Source: CAXQZM01 sp964228455
GTDB lineage: Bacteria > Pseudomonadota > Alphaproteobacteria > UBA7985
Assembly: GCA_964228455.1 (NCBI GenBank)
Contig: CAXQZM010000070.1
Span: forward strand, 1-64,000
DNA: 64,000 nt
Reading direction: 5' to 3'
The stretch's first letter is position 1, and the number at the start of each line of letters is the position of its first letter. The notes under the pieces were generated by a model. It was not told the DNA's origin, ran no database searches, and saw only the letters and a list, made by a program, of their open reading frames with translations. Made by a program: the position numbers and the translations under genes. Below, piece after piece: positions 8,365-18,020 of the stretch.

Positions 8365-10041
8365 CTAATCTTTGGTCATCCCTGCTTTTTTAAACGCTTC
8401 ACCCAAAATTGATCCGAGGGCTGCGCCGGAATCTGCTGAGCCATGTTTTGCCATTGCTTCACGCTCTTCAGCTTCCTCTAACGCTCTAATGGATAGATTA
8501 ATGCGACGCGAACGGGCATCGAGCTGTGTAACTTTCGCATCGATACGCTCACCAGCTGAGAAGCGGTCCGTCCGCTGTTCACCGCGATCACGAGATAAGT
8601 CTCCACGTCGGATATAGCCTTCAACACCATCCGCAACCTCCACGGCCAAGCCGCCAGATTGAACCTCTTTAATTGTTACGGTGATGATTTGCCCTTTCTT
8701 AAGATCGCCCATAGCTTCAGCATAGGGATCTGCGCCCATTTGCTTAATACCAAGCCCTACACGCTCTTTCTCAGTATCAATCTCAAGAACCTTAGCTTGT
8801 ACAACATCACCTTTCTTGTAGGTAGCTAGTGCCTCCTCGCCAGACATGTCCCATGACAGATCATTCAAGTGGACCATGCCATCTATGTCATCTTCGAGTC
8901 CAACGAACAAGCCAAACTCTGTAGTGTTTTTAACTTCGCCCTCAATTGTAGAACCAACCGGATGCTCTCTCTCCAGCTTTATCCAAGGATTTTCTTGAGT
9001 CTGTTTAAGGCCCAGAGAAATTCGACGCTTTTCATTATCTATATCTAGGATAACAACATCAACTTCTTGGCTGGTTGAGACAATCTTACCAGGGTGCACA
9101 TTCTTTTTAGTCCAGGACATCTCCGAGACGTGCACAAGGCCCTCAATTCCATCCTGAAGCTCTACGAACGCCCCATAATCTGTAATGTTCGTGATCTGGC
9201 CTGAGAGACGCTGACCAATGTCAAATGTCTTAGACTGCACCTCCCAAGGATCTGCTTCGAGCTGCTTCATTCCGAGAGAAATACGCTGTGTTTCTTCATT
9301 AAACTTAATAACGATAACTTCAACGGACTGGCCGATCGTCAATGCCTCTGAAGGATGATTAATCCTCTTCCATGAAATATCTGTGACATGCAGAAGACCA
9401 TCAACACCGCCTAGATCCACGAATGCGCAATAGTCAGTGATTTTTTTAACTACACCAGTAAACTGCTTACCCTCTTCAAGCCCTGCAACAATTTCTGCGC
9501 GGGCTTCATTTCGAGTTTCCTCTAAAATTGCTCGGCGAGAAACGACGATATTACCGCGCAGCCGATCCATTTTTAAAATAGCAAAAGGCTGTCTAACATT
9601 CATAAGAGGACCGACGTCTCGAACTGGCCGGATATCTACTTGGGAACCTGGTAAAAAAGCCATGGCTCCGCCAAGGTCCACGGTAAACCCGCCTTTAACC
9701 CGGTTGAACATCACACCATCTACGCGTTCTTCAGTTTCAAATTTTTTCTCTAAATCTACCCAAGCCTCTTCACGACGAGCACGCTCGCGAGATAGACCGA
9801 TTAAACCATCTCGATCCTCATAGCGTTCCACAAATACATCGACGACGTCGCCAACTTTTATGCTAGGCTCTTCGCCTGGCATAGAAAATTCTCTTAAAGG
9901 AATGCGGCCTTCAGACTTTAGGCCGACATCGATTGTCGCCATGTCATTATGGATTTCTATGATAGTACCAGCAACTACATTGCCTGTCAGGGATGTCTCG
10001 GAGGATTCGCCGAATAGTTCAGCGAAGGATTCGTTGGTCAT
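8365..10041 (-). CDS. rpsA: 30S ribosomal protein S1
   Basis: A 558-residue protein with six S1/OB domains, e.g. GTIIEIHNDMATIDVG (domain 1), FTGVVKKITDYCAFVDLGG (3), LSGQITNITDYGAFVELQDG (4) and a C-terminal alanine/charged tail. It binds mRNA on the 30S subunit during initiation. The frame extends upstream to 10083, but the ATG at 10041 (MTNESFAELF) matches the family start and gives the E. coli length (557). cmk lies upstream on the same strand, the standard cmk-rpsA order. Confidence 0.95.
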   Translation of the reverse strand: MTNESFAELFGESSETSLTGNVVAGTIIEIHNDMATIDVGLKSEGRIPLREFSMPGEEPSIKVGDVVDVFVERYEDRDGLIGLSRERARREEAWVDLEKKFETEERVDGVMFNRVKGGFTVDLGGAMAFLPGSQVDIRPVRDVGPLMNVRQPFAILKMDRLRGNIVVSRRAILEETRNEARAEIVAGLEEGKQFTGVVKKITDYCAFVDLGGVDGLLHVTDISWKRINHPSEALTIGQSVEVIVIKFNEETQRISLGMKQLEADPWEVQSKTFDIGQRLSGQITNITDYGAFVELQDGIEGLVHVSEMSWTKKNVHPGKIVSTSQEVDVVILDIDNEKRRISLGLKQTQENPWIKLEREHPVGSTIEGEVKNTTEFGLFVGLEDDIDGMVHLNDLSWDMSGEEALATYKKGDVVQAKVLEIDTEKERVGLGIKQMGADPYAEAMGDLKKGQIITVTIKEVQSGGLAVEVADGVEGYIRRGDLSRDRGEQRTDRFSAGERIDAKVTQLDARSRRINLSIRALEEAEEREAMAKHGSADSGAALGSILGEAFKKAGMTKD

Positions 10042-10155
10042 ATTTTTTGGAGTTTCTTGATTAGGGCTTCGGCGAGGGATCAACTAGAGCCCGGGGTTGG
10101 TTGTGATAGTATAAACCGCGGACCTCGCAATCCGACAGTGAGACGAAGCAGCCCC

Positions 10156-10779
10156 TTATAGTGAGTCCCGCCATATGGAAAGAGCTAAGTTCAGAACTGA
10201 AGGAGCATCCATATCACTTGTGTCAATCATATAAGAGTCTGGTGCTACCTCCATGGGAGCCTCACTGCGCGAGGCGTCGCGAGCATCACGACGTCTAACC
10301 TGCAAAAGGAGATCATCTATTGTTGGAGTTGAGGGTGAATTTAACTGCTCATGTCTTCGTCGCGCTCGTACTTCAGCACGCGCCGTAACAAACAATTTTA
10401 AATCTGCCTCTGGAAAAATTTTTGTGCCAATATCTCTCCCATCAAGAATTGCGCCAGCTTTCCTATCTGGCGGGTTTAATCCAAAGGTACGCTGAAAGTC
10501 GTACAGAGCCCCTCGCACTCCCTGCTGAGCAGCAACTTGTGACGCTAACTCTCCGGTCTCTGCACTTCGAAGACTGGTATGGGTTAAGTCTTCAGGCTTA
10601 AGATTCTGAGCGATTTTTGTGGCATCATCTAGAGAATTAGCCAACCGCGCTTTTATACCTACTGCTCGATATAAAGAACCCGTGTCTAAATAAGCAAAAT
10701 CGAGTTTTGCTGCCATGGATTGCGCGAGTGTGCCTTTACCTGCGGCCGCAGGGCCATCTATGGCTATGACCTTGGTCAT
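10156..10779 (-). CDS. cmk: Cytidylate kinase
   Basis: A 207-residue kinase phosphorylating CMP/dCMP. The P-loop is GPAAAGKGT (residues 8-16), followed by YLDTGSLYR and the DGRDIGT segment, with the LID-region arginines in EVRARRRHEQ. It starts 4 bases inside glpD (ATGA overlap) and is followed after 114 bases by rpsA. In most Proteobacteria aroA precedes cmk; here glpD takes that place. Confidence 0.95.
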   Translation of the reverse strand: MTKVIAIDGPAAAGKGTLAQSMAAKLDFAYLDTGSLYRAVGIKARLANSLDDATKIAQNLKPEDLTHTSLRSAETGELASQVAAQQGVRGALYDFQRTFGLNPPDRKAGAILDGRDIGTKIFPEADLKLFVTARAEVRARRRHEQLNSPSTPTIDDLLLQVRRRDARDASRSEAPMEVAPDSYMIDTSDMDAPSVLNLALSIWRDSL

Positions 10780-12239
10780 CCAAAGTATTCTTCAATTTTT
10801 AATAGTGTCTCAGGACTAACCCGAAGACCCATTTTGCTGCGTCGCCATAAGTAGTCATTGGCTCTCTTTGCAAACTCGTTGGTTTTCACATGCTTAAGCT
10901 CAGCTTCATAGACGCCATCACCCAAGCAAGGACCCGGTGATTCCGCCATCCCAAACGCATAACTGCCATAGTTTCGTAACCAGCGGAAAAGCACCTTTTG
11001 TTCCAAGTCTGGCGCAGCTTCTCGCAACTCCTTCATCCTAGCGTCAAAGTCTAACCCCATATCACCGCCTGGCAATACCGAAGACGCTGTCCAAGGTTCC
11101 GACATAGTGAGTATACCCTCAAAATGCTTTAACGCATCCTCGGCCAACTCTCGAGCTGCAGTGAGCTTGCCTCCATATACAGATAGCAATGGCGCTTTCT
11201 CTATAGAGCCCTCCATAGAGAAGGAATAATCTCGGGAAACCTTTGAGGCTGCTTTACCTTCCTCAAACAAAAGTGGGCGCACACCTGAGTAGCGCCAAAC
11301 AATCTGATCCGTAGATAAGGGTGACTCGAGGTAACGTGAAACTGCTTGGCAAAGATATGCTGCTTCATCATCGGAGCACCTTACCTGATCCGGTTCGCCT
11401 TCGTGATTAACATCCGTTGTGCCTATAAGAGTGAAGTCCTCCTCATAAGGTATCATAAATATAACCCGACCATCTGTGTTCTGGAGCAAGAATGAATGCT
11501 CAACACCCTCAATTTTGGGCACGATAATGTGAGAGCCTCTGACGTGCCGCAGCTGTCCAGGTCTATTTTTTGCCACCACATTACTATCAACTTTGTCAGC
11601 CCATGGACCTGCGGCATTTACCACCGCTTTTGCTTGACCGTGTAAAAGATCACCGTTCTCATCTCTTAACGTGAAATTCCAGTGCGTTTCATTTTTTGAA
11701 CGCCGGGCTGATGTAACTTCAGTTCGGGTTAAGACCCTCCCGCCACGTGCAACTAAATCTTGAGCCATTAGAGCAACTAGACGAGCGTCTTGCACCCAAC
11801 AGTCGGAATAAACGAACCCATTTCGATAATTACTTTTAAGGGGATTAATGCTTGTAAATTCCTTAGAAAAACGCACACCACGAGACCCTGGTAACAACTC
11901 TCTCCTAGCTAGATTATCATAGAGAAAAAGCCCCGCTCGGATCATCCAGCGTGGGCGTTGTTCCGCGCTATGGGGAAGATAAAAACGCATCGGCCAAATA
12001 ATGTGCGGCGCTGAACTCATTAGAATTTCACGTTCTTTTAAGGCCGCTCTTACTAGCCTAAATTCATAGGTCTCCAAGTAGCGTAAACCACCATGAATTA
12101 GCTTAGTCGAGGCGCTCGATGTACCACTTGCTAAGTCATTTTTCTCTACAAGAAGCGTCTCGAGGCCACGACCCTGAGCATCACGGGCGATAGCGGCACC
12201 GTTCACGCCGCCGCCAATTACTAACAAATCATAATCCAT
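10776..12239 (-). CDS. glpD: Aerobic glycerol-3-phosphate dehydrogenase
   Basis: A 487-residue FAD enzyme oxidising sn-glycerol-3-phosphate to dihydroxyacetone phosphate at the inner membrane and passing electrons to quinone. The FAD-binding motif is LLVIGGGVNGAAIARDAQGRG at the N-terminus, followed by TSSASTKLIHGGLRYLE and the mid-protein VVNAAGPWADK. It is translationally coupled to cmk. No glpK, glpF or glpR is visible nearby, so its regulation is unclear. The 139-base gap upstream must hold its promoter; no recognisable box was found. Confidence 0.93.
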   Translation of the reverse strand: MDYDLLVIGGGVNGAAIARDAQGRGLETLLVEKNDLASGTSSASTKLIHGGLRYLETYEFRLVRAALKEREILMSSAPHIIWPMRFYLPHSAEQRPRWMIRAGLFLYDNLARRELLPGSRGVRFSKEFTSINPLKSNYRNGFVYSDCWVQDARLVALMAQDLVARGGRVLTRTEVTSARRSKNETHWNFTLRDENGDLLHGQAKAVVNAAGPWADKVDSNVVAKNRPGQLRHVRGSHIIVPKIEGVEHSFLLQNTDGRVIFMIPYEEDFTLIGTTDVNHEGEPDQVRCSDDEAAYLCQAVSRYLESPLSTDQIVWRYSGVRPLLFEEGKAASKVSRDYSFSMEGSIEKAPLLSVYGGKLTAARELAEDALKHFEGILTMSEPWTASSVLPGGDMGLDFDARMKELREAAPDLEQKVLFRWLRNYGSYAFGMAESPGPCLGDGVYEAELKHVKTNEFAKRANDYLWRRSKMGLRVSPETLLKIEEYFG

Positions 12240-12378
12240 GGACGATCTATAGGGTTATGAATATCGTGGGTGAAGTCATTTCATTAACTATTTCTGAGTA
12301 ACTTTTGACTCCATGCATCTACCTCTTTTAACCTTGGCCTGAGGCCTAATTTAAATGCGTTCCAGTATAAAAAAAGAT

Positions 12379-13578
12379 TTAACTTGATGAATAAATATCG
12401 ATCAAATGCAGATATGAGCCTGCAACCGTTCCTACCTTCAAACCCTGCAAACCTTGGCTAGAGCCGTACGCATCATTAACTTCGAAAAGTGCCTCAGCTT
12501 CACCTTGCCATTCGATCCGCGTATAATGAAATTCGTGTCCGCGCCAAATCTCACCTTCAGAGCCCAGAGAAAAATTGGTAAGCGCTCGAATCTCGCGATA
12601 ACCCAGATGTCGCTTCTTTTTAGCAAAGGTAGTAACTAAAGGCAGCAATCCGGCCATCTGATGGCGTACCCCTTGCGCATCAATAATTGCTTCACCTAGC
12701 ACCATAAATCCCCCACACTCACCATAGATTGGAACGCCGGCCTCAGCGGCCTGACGCAAGTTGGGCAAAAAATGTTGATCCGATTTTATCTTGTCCAAGT
12801 ATAGCTCTGGATAGCCGCCTGGGAGAAAAATACTTTGTTCGGGGACTTGCATGTGAGGGTATGAAAAACATAACCCCAAATCAGGATGCCCAATCGATGA
12901 GAAAGTCATTGGAGTTTCTGGTTTAAGCACACTTTCGTTTGCGAGATGAGAAGTTTCAACAAGAGGATTCGCCCATTCAGAGGCTTTAAGAAGAAAACGA
13001 TTAAGGTCGGAATTTTCATCTGCCATATGCAGGCCCAAGTGCCGGCTTGGAAGCACCAGACTATCTTCTGGTGGCAAGAACCAACTTGGAATATCAGAAT
13101 GCAAGGCTTCACGGATTAATGCTTCGTGTCTTTTGCTCGCAACCCGGTTAAAAATTACTCCGCTTATGGCAAGATCGGGGTCTCGGAGCACTAGACCCTC
13201 TGCAACTGCCGCCGCCGTTTGTGCGGATTTGCTCGCGTCAACCACTAAAATTATAGGCCAACCAGAAATACGTGACAGAGCGGCTGTTGAACCAGGTCCA
13301 TCATGCAGTCCCATGACACCCTCTACAATTGCCACCTCATCAGGCTTAACACCGCCGATAAGACGAGATATCGTCTCCCTGCGCATAGCCCAGGGATCGA
13401 GGTTTGCGCATGGTGCGCCTGCGGCAGCGCTCAAATAAGTTGGATCAATATAATCTGGACCGGTTTTAAAAGGACGTACTTTTTGACCCGCGGAGGTTAA
13501 AGCAGAAATCAAACCCAAAGTAATAGTAGTTTTCCCAGCACCTGAATTAGGGGCAGCTATTATTAAACCTCGAGCCAA
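12379..13578 (-). CDS. cobB: Cobyrinate a,c-diamide synthase (CobB/CbiA)
   Basis: A 399-residue ATP-dependent amidase that amidates the a and c side chains of (hydrogeno)byrinate using glutamine. The P-loop is APNSGAGKTT near the N-terminus. The class I glutamine amidotransferase domain is at about 220-399, with GGYPELYLDK and the nucleophile loop GECGGFMVLGE. The start is a TTG overlapping the end of cobA by 16 bases, with GGGAG upstream. It is slightly shorter than typical CobB (about 430-460). Confidence 0.88.
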   Translation of the reverse strand: MARGLIIAAPNSGAGKTTITLGLISALTSAGQKVRPFKTGPDYIDPTYLSAAAGAPCANLDPWAMRRETISRLIGGVKPDEVAIVEGVMGLHDGPGSTAALSRISGWPIILVVDASKSAQTAAAVAEGLVLRDPDLAISGVIFNRVASKRHEALIREALHSDIPSWFLPPEDSLVLPSRHLGLHMADENSDLNRFLLKASEWANPLVETSHLANESVLKPETPMTFSSIGHPDLGLCFSYPHMQVPEQSIFLPGGYPELYLDKIKSDQHFLPNLRQAAEAGVPIYGECGGFMVLGEAIIDAQGVRHQMAGLLPLVTTFAKKKRHLGYREIRALTNFSLGSEGEIWRGHEFHYTRIEWQGEAEALFEVNDAYGSSQGLQGLKVGTVAGSYLHLIDIYSSS

Positions 13579-14351
13579 TTCAATTGCTCCCTCAGACCTA
13601 CGTTAGCCCCGACCACAATCAAAGCAGGAGATCCAAACTTATGCGCTGAGACATCTTCTACGGTTCTCCCCACCGTAGTATCAAGAATTCGCATGTTGGG
13701 CAATGTAGCATTCTGTACGACAGCTACTGGCTCATCAATTGGCCGACCTCCAGCAATTAGTGATTGCATTATCCGGTCCAAATGTTTGATCGCCATAAAT
13801 ATTACAAGTGCAGGGCTTGATTTAGCTAATCCAGTCCAATCAACATTGTCAGGAACATCCCCTGTTACGGAATGCCCAGTAATAAAAGTTACTGCTGAGT
13901 TCGTACTTCGGTGAGTTAGGGGAATACCAGCATATGCCAATCCTCCGATACCACTTGATACTCCTGGGACAAAACGAAATGGCACTCCAGCGTCTAGCAG
14001 TGCCAATGCCTCTTCCCCACCACGGCCAAATACCAATGGGTCACCACCCTTTAACCTGACCACACGTTTGCCTTGCTTGGCAAGCGCAACCAAACGGGAG
14101 CTAATATCTACCTGCTTAGGACTAGAAACGCCACCGCGCTTTCCTGCAAATACTAATTCTGCATCGCCATTTGCCCAATCTAAAATGTCCTGACCAATTA
14201 AAGCATCATGCACAACAACATCTGCTTGCTGAATTGCAGATAGTCCAAGAAGCGTGAATAAGCCTGGATCTCCAGGGCCTGCGCCCACCAGCCAAACATG
14301 GCCTGGCTTCAGCTCACCAAGACTAGCAACATTTGGCAAAGAATTTGACAT
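13563..14351 (-). CDS. cobA: Uroporphyrinogen-III C-methyltransferase (SUMT)
   Basis: A 262-residue SAM-dependent enzyme methylating uroporphyrinogen III at C2 and C7 to precorrin-2, the branch point to cobalamin and siroheme. Diagnostic motifs are VGAGPGDPGLFTL (residues ~20-33) and VVRLKGGDPLVFGRGGEE (about 98-115). There is no CysG-type N-terminal domain. The ATG at 14351 follows AGGGGG by five bases and is preferred to the adjacent GTG at 14354. It is divergent from cbiD across 78 bases. Confidence 0.93.
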   Translation of the reverse strand: MSNSLPNVASLGELKPGHVWLVGAGPGDPGLFTLLGLSAIQQADVVVHDALIGQDILDWANGDAELVFAGKRGGVSSPKQVDISSRLVALAKQGKRVVRLKGGDPLVFGRGGEEALALLDAGVPFRFVPGVSSGIGGLAYAGIPLTHRSTNSAVTFITGHSVTGDVPDNVDWTGLAKSSPALVIFMAIKHLDRIMQSLIAGGRPIDEPVAVVQNATLPNMRILDTTVGRTVEDVSAHKFGSPALIVVGANVGLREQLNWLEV

Positions 14352-14429
14352 CACTGCCCCCTATCCTGGCCTTAAGAGGACATCTATAGGAAACCGACCT
14401 ATGACCTCGACAATTGAGACATAAAGATC

Positions 14430-15521
14430 ATGGCAAGTGCATTTTCAGCTAAAAGCGAGCCACATCCAGGCGTTAAAAATACCGGTAAAAGCGGCCGTTT
14501 AAAAAGGGGCTGGACCACAGGTGCCTGCGCTACGGCTGCAACCAAGGCTGCTCTTATTGCATTGTTGGATGGGGACTTTCCTGACCCTATTAGCATCACA
14601 TTACCCGGTGGCCAAACCCCTGCATTTACAATTTCCAGACATAAACAGGGCATAGATTGGGCTCAAGCAAGTGTCATAAAAGATGCTGGCGATGACCCTG
14701 ATGTCACCCACGGGGCGGAAGTGCAGGTTTTGATTAAGCGGTCAGAAAAACCAGGGTTGCGCTTCCACGCGGGGTCAGGCGTTGGCACTGTCACTAAAGA
14801 AGGGTTACCGATCGAGGTAGGACAGGCATCTATCTCCCCGACACCACGCACAATGATGACCACTGTGGTCTCAGAGAGGTTGAACCTAGAGCACGAGGGG
14901 CTCGACATCACCATATCAATTCCGGGGGGAGAAAAACTAGCAGAGAAGACATGGAATGGACGGCTGGGTATTTTGGGTGGACTCTCGATTTTGGGCACGA
15001 CTGGTGTGGTTGTACCCTATTCCTGCGCCGCTTGGATCCACTCTATTCATCGCGGTATTGATGTAGCACGAGCGAACAAAATTCAGCACGTGGCAGCGGC
15101 AACAGGAAATCAGTCAGAAGCTGGCATACAAGCGATGTATGATCTACCGAGTCACGCACTAATTGATATGGGCGACTTTGCCGGTGCAATGCTAAAATAT
15201 CTAAAAAAGTACCCCATACCAAAGCTATCAATTGCAGGTGGTCCAGGGAAGCTAGCGAAACTAGCCCAGGGCCACGGTGATTTGCATTCATCAAGATCTC
15301 AAGTTGATGTGATGTTTTTAAGTCAGATTAGCGGCCAAGACATTGGTAATGCTCAAACTGCAGCCCAAGCTCTGAAAAACGTCTCAGCTCCAAATGACTT
15401 TGCAAATTCAATTGCAAAACATGCACAGCGGGAGGCGCAGAAACGACTTGGCTCTGGTATTTTGATTGACGTACAGCTTTTCGACCGAGTGGGTAAGCAT
15501 TTGGGAGGGGCAAATGCTTAA
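14430..15521 (+). CDS. cbiD: Cobalt-precorrin-5B C1-methyltransferase CbiD
   Basis: A 363-residue enzyme methylating C1 of the corrin ring. The family opening RGWTTGACATAATKAAL (about residues 27-43) and the GVGTVTKEGL and IPGGEKLAEKTWN segments are clear. CbiD is named from the oxygen-independent route but replaces CobF in several alphaproteobacteria lacking that enzyme. It leads a coupled plus-strand run: cobK begins 8 bases before its stop. Confidence 0.9.
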   Translation: MASAFSAKSEPHPGVKNTGKSGRLKRGWTTGACATAATKAALIALLDGDFPDPISITLPGGQTPAFTISRHKQGIDWAQASVIKDAGDDPDVTHGAEVQVLIKRSEKPGLRFHAGSGVGTVTKEGLPIEVGQASISPTPRTMMTTVVSERLNLEHEGLDITISIPGGEKLAEKTWNGRLGILGGLSILGTTGVVVPYSCAAWIHSIHRGIDVARANKIQHVAAATGNQSEAGIQAMYDLPSHALIDMGDFAGAMLKYLKKYPIPKLSIAGGPGKLAKLAQGHGDLHSSRSQVDVMFLSQISGQDIGNAQTAAQALKNVSAPNDFANSIAKHAQREAQKRLGSGILIDVQLFDRVGKHLGGANA

Positions 15522-16278
15522 AATATTAGTTCTTGGTGGAACAATAGAAGCCAGGGAATTAAGTTTAGCACTCGTAGAAACGGGCCATGAGGTCACAATC
15601 TCATTTGCCGGCCTAACGCGAAACCCATTGACAGCGGACGGGGTCTTTTTAATTAGCGGCGGGTTTGGCGGACCTCAAGGCCTAGCGAATTACTTAAGCA
15701 ACACACAGACCGACATATTAATTGATAGTACGCATCCATTTGCTAACCGAATGTCACGAAATGCTTTCATTGCAGGTAGATTATCTAACACGGAAGTACT
15801 TGCACTCAGGCGACCAAGCTGGAATCGCAGGCCTGGTGATAGGTGGAAAAACCTTGATACTCTCGAAAAAGCCGTGAAGCGATTAAGACACGCGAAGCCT
15901 AAGCGCGTTCTATTAGCTCTAGGTGGGCAAGGCGCAGAGCAATTTAGAAAATGCCGCCAACATCAGTTTCAGGCTCGAGTGCTGATCAACTCCGCGACTA
16001 ATTTGGCTACCTCTTCTGCGCATCGCTGGAAAGGATTGGAGATTATTCGAGTGGATTCGCGCCGAACAGTAACAGAAGAAATCAACGAAATCTGCAACTA
16101 TAGGCCAGATTTAATGATTGTTCGAAATGCTGGAGGGCCACTAAATGCAAAACTTGACGCTGCCAGAAGACTGTCGCTGCCGGTTTGGTTAATTGACAGG
16201 CCCCCAATGCCGCCCGTACCTTTATTTTCGTCGCCTACAGCGCTGCTCAAGCATTTACAAAATGAGAAGCTCGCGTGA
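15514..16278 (+). CDS. cobK: Precorrin-6A reductase (CobK/CbiJ)
   Basis: A 254-residue NAD(P)H-dependent reductase of precorrin-6A. The N-terminus ILVLGGTIEARELSLAL is the nucleotide-binding motif. ISGGFGG, STHPFANRMSRNA and the C-terminal VVRNAGG-type segment (IVRNAGGPLNAKLDAAR) match the family. The frame is open to 15466, but the ATG at 15514 follows a strong GGGAGGGG site and gives an 8-base overlap with cbiD. Confidence 0.9.
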   Translation: MLKILVLGGTIEARELSLALVETGHEVTISFAGLTRNPLTADGVFLISGGFGGPQGLANYLSNTQTDILIDSTHPFANRMSRNAFIAGRLSNTEVLALRRPSWNRRPGDRWKNLDTLEKAVKRLRHAKPKRVLLALGGQGAEQFRKCRQHQFQARVLINSATNLATSSAHRWKGLEIIRVDSRRTVTEEINEICNYRPDLMIVRNAGGPLNAKLDAARRLSLPVWLIDRPPMPPVPLFSSPTALLKHLQNEKLA

Positions 16279-16505
16279 TGAACACCACAACGCGAGAGCG
16301 ACGACAGACACGCCGAAAGGTCCGGCCGATAATTGACACCAGCATTCCCAGCCCGTGCAAGTCATTGTGTCAAATTGATAAAACTAATTCCACCTGCATT
16401 GGATGTAGAAGAACCTTGGACGAAATAAGAAATTGGATGATAATGACTGCGGAGGAAAAACAGTCCGTATGGCAACGCCTCAATTCGATATCGACTGATG
16501 CCTAG
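16278..16505 (+). CDS. DUF1289 domain protein inside the cobalamin operon
   Basis: A 75-residue protein with the DUF1289 signature IPSPCKSLCQID....CIGCRRTLDEI..W (four cysteines at roughly residues 27-45). The Cys pattern could hold a metal or Fe-S centre, but no function is established. It starts at the stop of cobK (ATG 16278; an adjacent GTG at 16275 is also possible) and ends 8 bases inside cobP, so it is embedded between two cobalamin genes and co-translated. That placement suggests, but does not prove, a supporting role in corrin metabolism. Confidence 0.8.
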   Translation: MNTTTRERRQTRRKVRPIIDTSIPSPCKSLCQIDKTNSTCIGCRRTLDEIRNWMIMTAEEKQSVWQRLNSISTDA

Positions 16506-16989
16506 TCATCTTATCTTAGGAGGCCGAAGATCAGGAAAATCTGCTTTTGCAGAAGCTGAGGCTTTAGCGCTAAAGAAACCCTTAACCTACATAGCTACAT
16601 CTCGAGCATATGACAAAGATCATGCAGAACGCATAAATCTGCATCGACAGCGACGGCAGGGAGAGGGATGGACAGTTCATGAATCTGGAGACCCAACAGA
16701 GCTCCAGGGTCACCTTAATTTAGCTTCAGGTGCTGTCCTAGTTGACTGCTTATCCATGTGGCTTAACAATATCTTTCTCGACAATATTGATATCCCACCC
16801 CTTACTCTTCCAGTCACTGATGCTTATCTCATCTTAGTCTCTACCGAGGTTGGATTAGGTATTCACTCGGAAACATCGTTGGGCCGCCGATATGCTGACA
16901 AGCTGGGCGAACTCAACCAGTCGATAGCAGCCCAAGCTGACAAAGTCAGTTTCGTTGCTGCAGGTCTAAATTTAAAACTAAAAGGCTAG
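16498..16989 (+). CDS. cobP: Adenosylcobinamide kinase / guanylyltransferase (CobP/CobU)
   Basis: A 163-residue bifunctional enzyme phosphorylating adenosylcobinamide and transferring GMP to it in nucleotide-loop assembly. The P-loop GGRRSGKSAFAE is at residues 7-18, followed by YIATSRAYD, the HRQRRQGEGW segment with the family His, and the Walker-B-like VLVDCLSMWLNN. Length is close to the Pseudomonas CobP (174). It overlaps DUF1289 by 8 bases and is followed by cobW after 2 bases. Confidence 0.9.
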   Translation: MPSHLILGGRRSGKSAFAEAEALALKKPLTYIATSRAYDKDHAERINLHRQRRQGEGWTVHESGDPTELQGHLNLASGAVLVDCLSMWLNNIFLDNIDIPPLTLPVTDAYLILVSTEVGLGIHSETSLGRRYADKLGELNQSIAAQADKVSFVAAGLNLKLKG

Positions 16990-16991
16990 CA

Positions 16992-18020
16992 ATGCTTAAA
17001 AAAATCCCCGCAACCATCATAACAGGCTTTCTCGGTGCAGGAAAAACAACATTGGTGCGGCATCTAATGGAAAATAACAATGGAAAACGCTTAGCGCTTA
17101 TAGTTAATGAGTTTGGTGATGTGGGAGTGGATGGTGAACTGTTAAGATCTTGTGGTATTGAAGGGTGCTCCGATGACGTGATGGTTGAGCTATCAAATGG
17201 GTGTTTGTGCTGTACCGTCGCGGATGACTTTATACCCGCAATAGAGGCATTGCTCGCACTCCCCCAGCGTCCTGACCACATCCTAATTGAGACCTCGGGA
17301 CTAGCCCTGCCAAAACCTCTTGTTCAAGCTTTTAATTGGCCAGAGATCAAAACTAAAGTAACGGTAGATGGCGTTGTTTCACTAGTTGACGCACGGGCCA
17401 CTGCAGACGGACTGTTTGCGCCTAACCCCAATGCAGTTGAGGCTCAACGTAAAGCAGATGAAGGTCTTGATCACGAAACACCACTTGAAGAACTTTTTGA
17501 AGAACAATTAGGTTCCGCAGATTTAATTCTAGTCAACAAAACAGATCTTATCACTAGCGCTGAAAAGCTAGATGTAATCGAAAAAATTAATCAAGAAAAA
17601 AGGACTGCAGCTCAAATTCTGTGGGCTACTCAAGGGCAAGTTGACCCTCGAGCCCTTCTTGGGTTGGGCTTGGCAGCAGAGGATGATCTCGATAGCCGCC
17701 CATCCCATCATGATGGAACTGATGAACACGAGCATGATGACTTCGATACCTGCGTTGTCTCTGCACCTGATGGTATGAGTAAGGATGCGCTCATTGCCAA
17801 GTGCCGGGCAGCAGTTAATGAATTTGGATTATACCGAATGAAAGGATTCGCCCCAATACCTAACAGCAATATGCGCCTAGCAATACAAGGTGTTGGCAAC
17901 CGCTTCCAAGCGCATTTCGATAGGGATTGGGCTGAAGGTGAAGACCGTCAAAGCCGGCTGGTTGCTATTGGTCAGCACGGCCTGGATCCAAAAGCGTTAC
18001 AAATTTTCATGAATGGCTAA
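16992..18020 (+). CDS. cobW: CobW-family GTPase metallochaperone
   Basis: A 342-residue G3E GTPase. Walker A is GFLGAGKTTLVRHL (residues 11-24), the metal-binding motif is NGCLCCTV (CxCC), and the G4 box is NKTD. A His/acidic stretch HHDGTDEHEHDD (about 237-248) is a likely metal-loading segment, followed by the CobW C-terminal domain. In cobalamin operons CobW is thought to deliver cobalt to the CobNST chelatase, which is not in the window. The next gene begins 8 bases before its stop. Confidence 0.9.
   Translation: MLKKIPATIITGFLGAGKTTLVRHLMENNNGKRLALIVNEFGDVGVDGELLRSCGIEGCSDDVMVELSNGCLCCTVADDFIPAIEALLALPQRPDHILIETSGLALPKPLVQAFNWPEIKTKVTVDGVVSLVDARATADGLFAPNPNAVEAQRKADEGLDHETPLEELFEEQLGSADLILVNKTDLITSAEKLDVIEKINQEKRTAAQILWATQGQVDPRALLGLGLAAEDDLDSRPSHHDGTDEHEHDDFDTCVVSAPDGMSKDALIAKCRAAVNEFGLYRMKGFAPIPNSNMRLAIQGVGNRFQAHFDRDWAEGEDRQSRLVAIGQHGLDPKALQIFMNG

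Noticed and set aside
9437..9823. Long plus-strand open frame opposite rpsA
   Set aside because: It is antisense to the conserved S1 repeats and its Ser/Arg-rich composition is typical of a shadow frame.
14352..14429. Cobalamin riboswitch between cobA and cbiD
   Set aside because: The divergent gap is only 78 bases, far shorter than the roughly 200-base riboswitch, and no B12-box-like sequence was seen.
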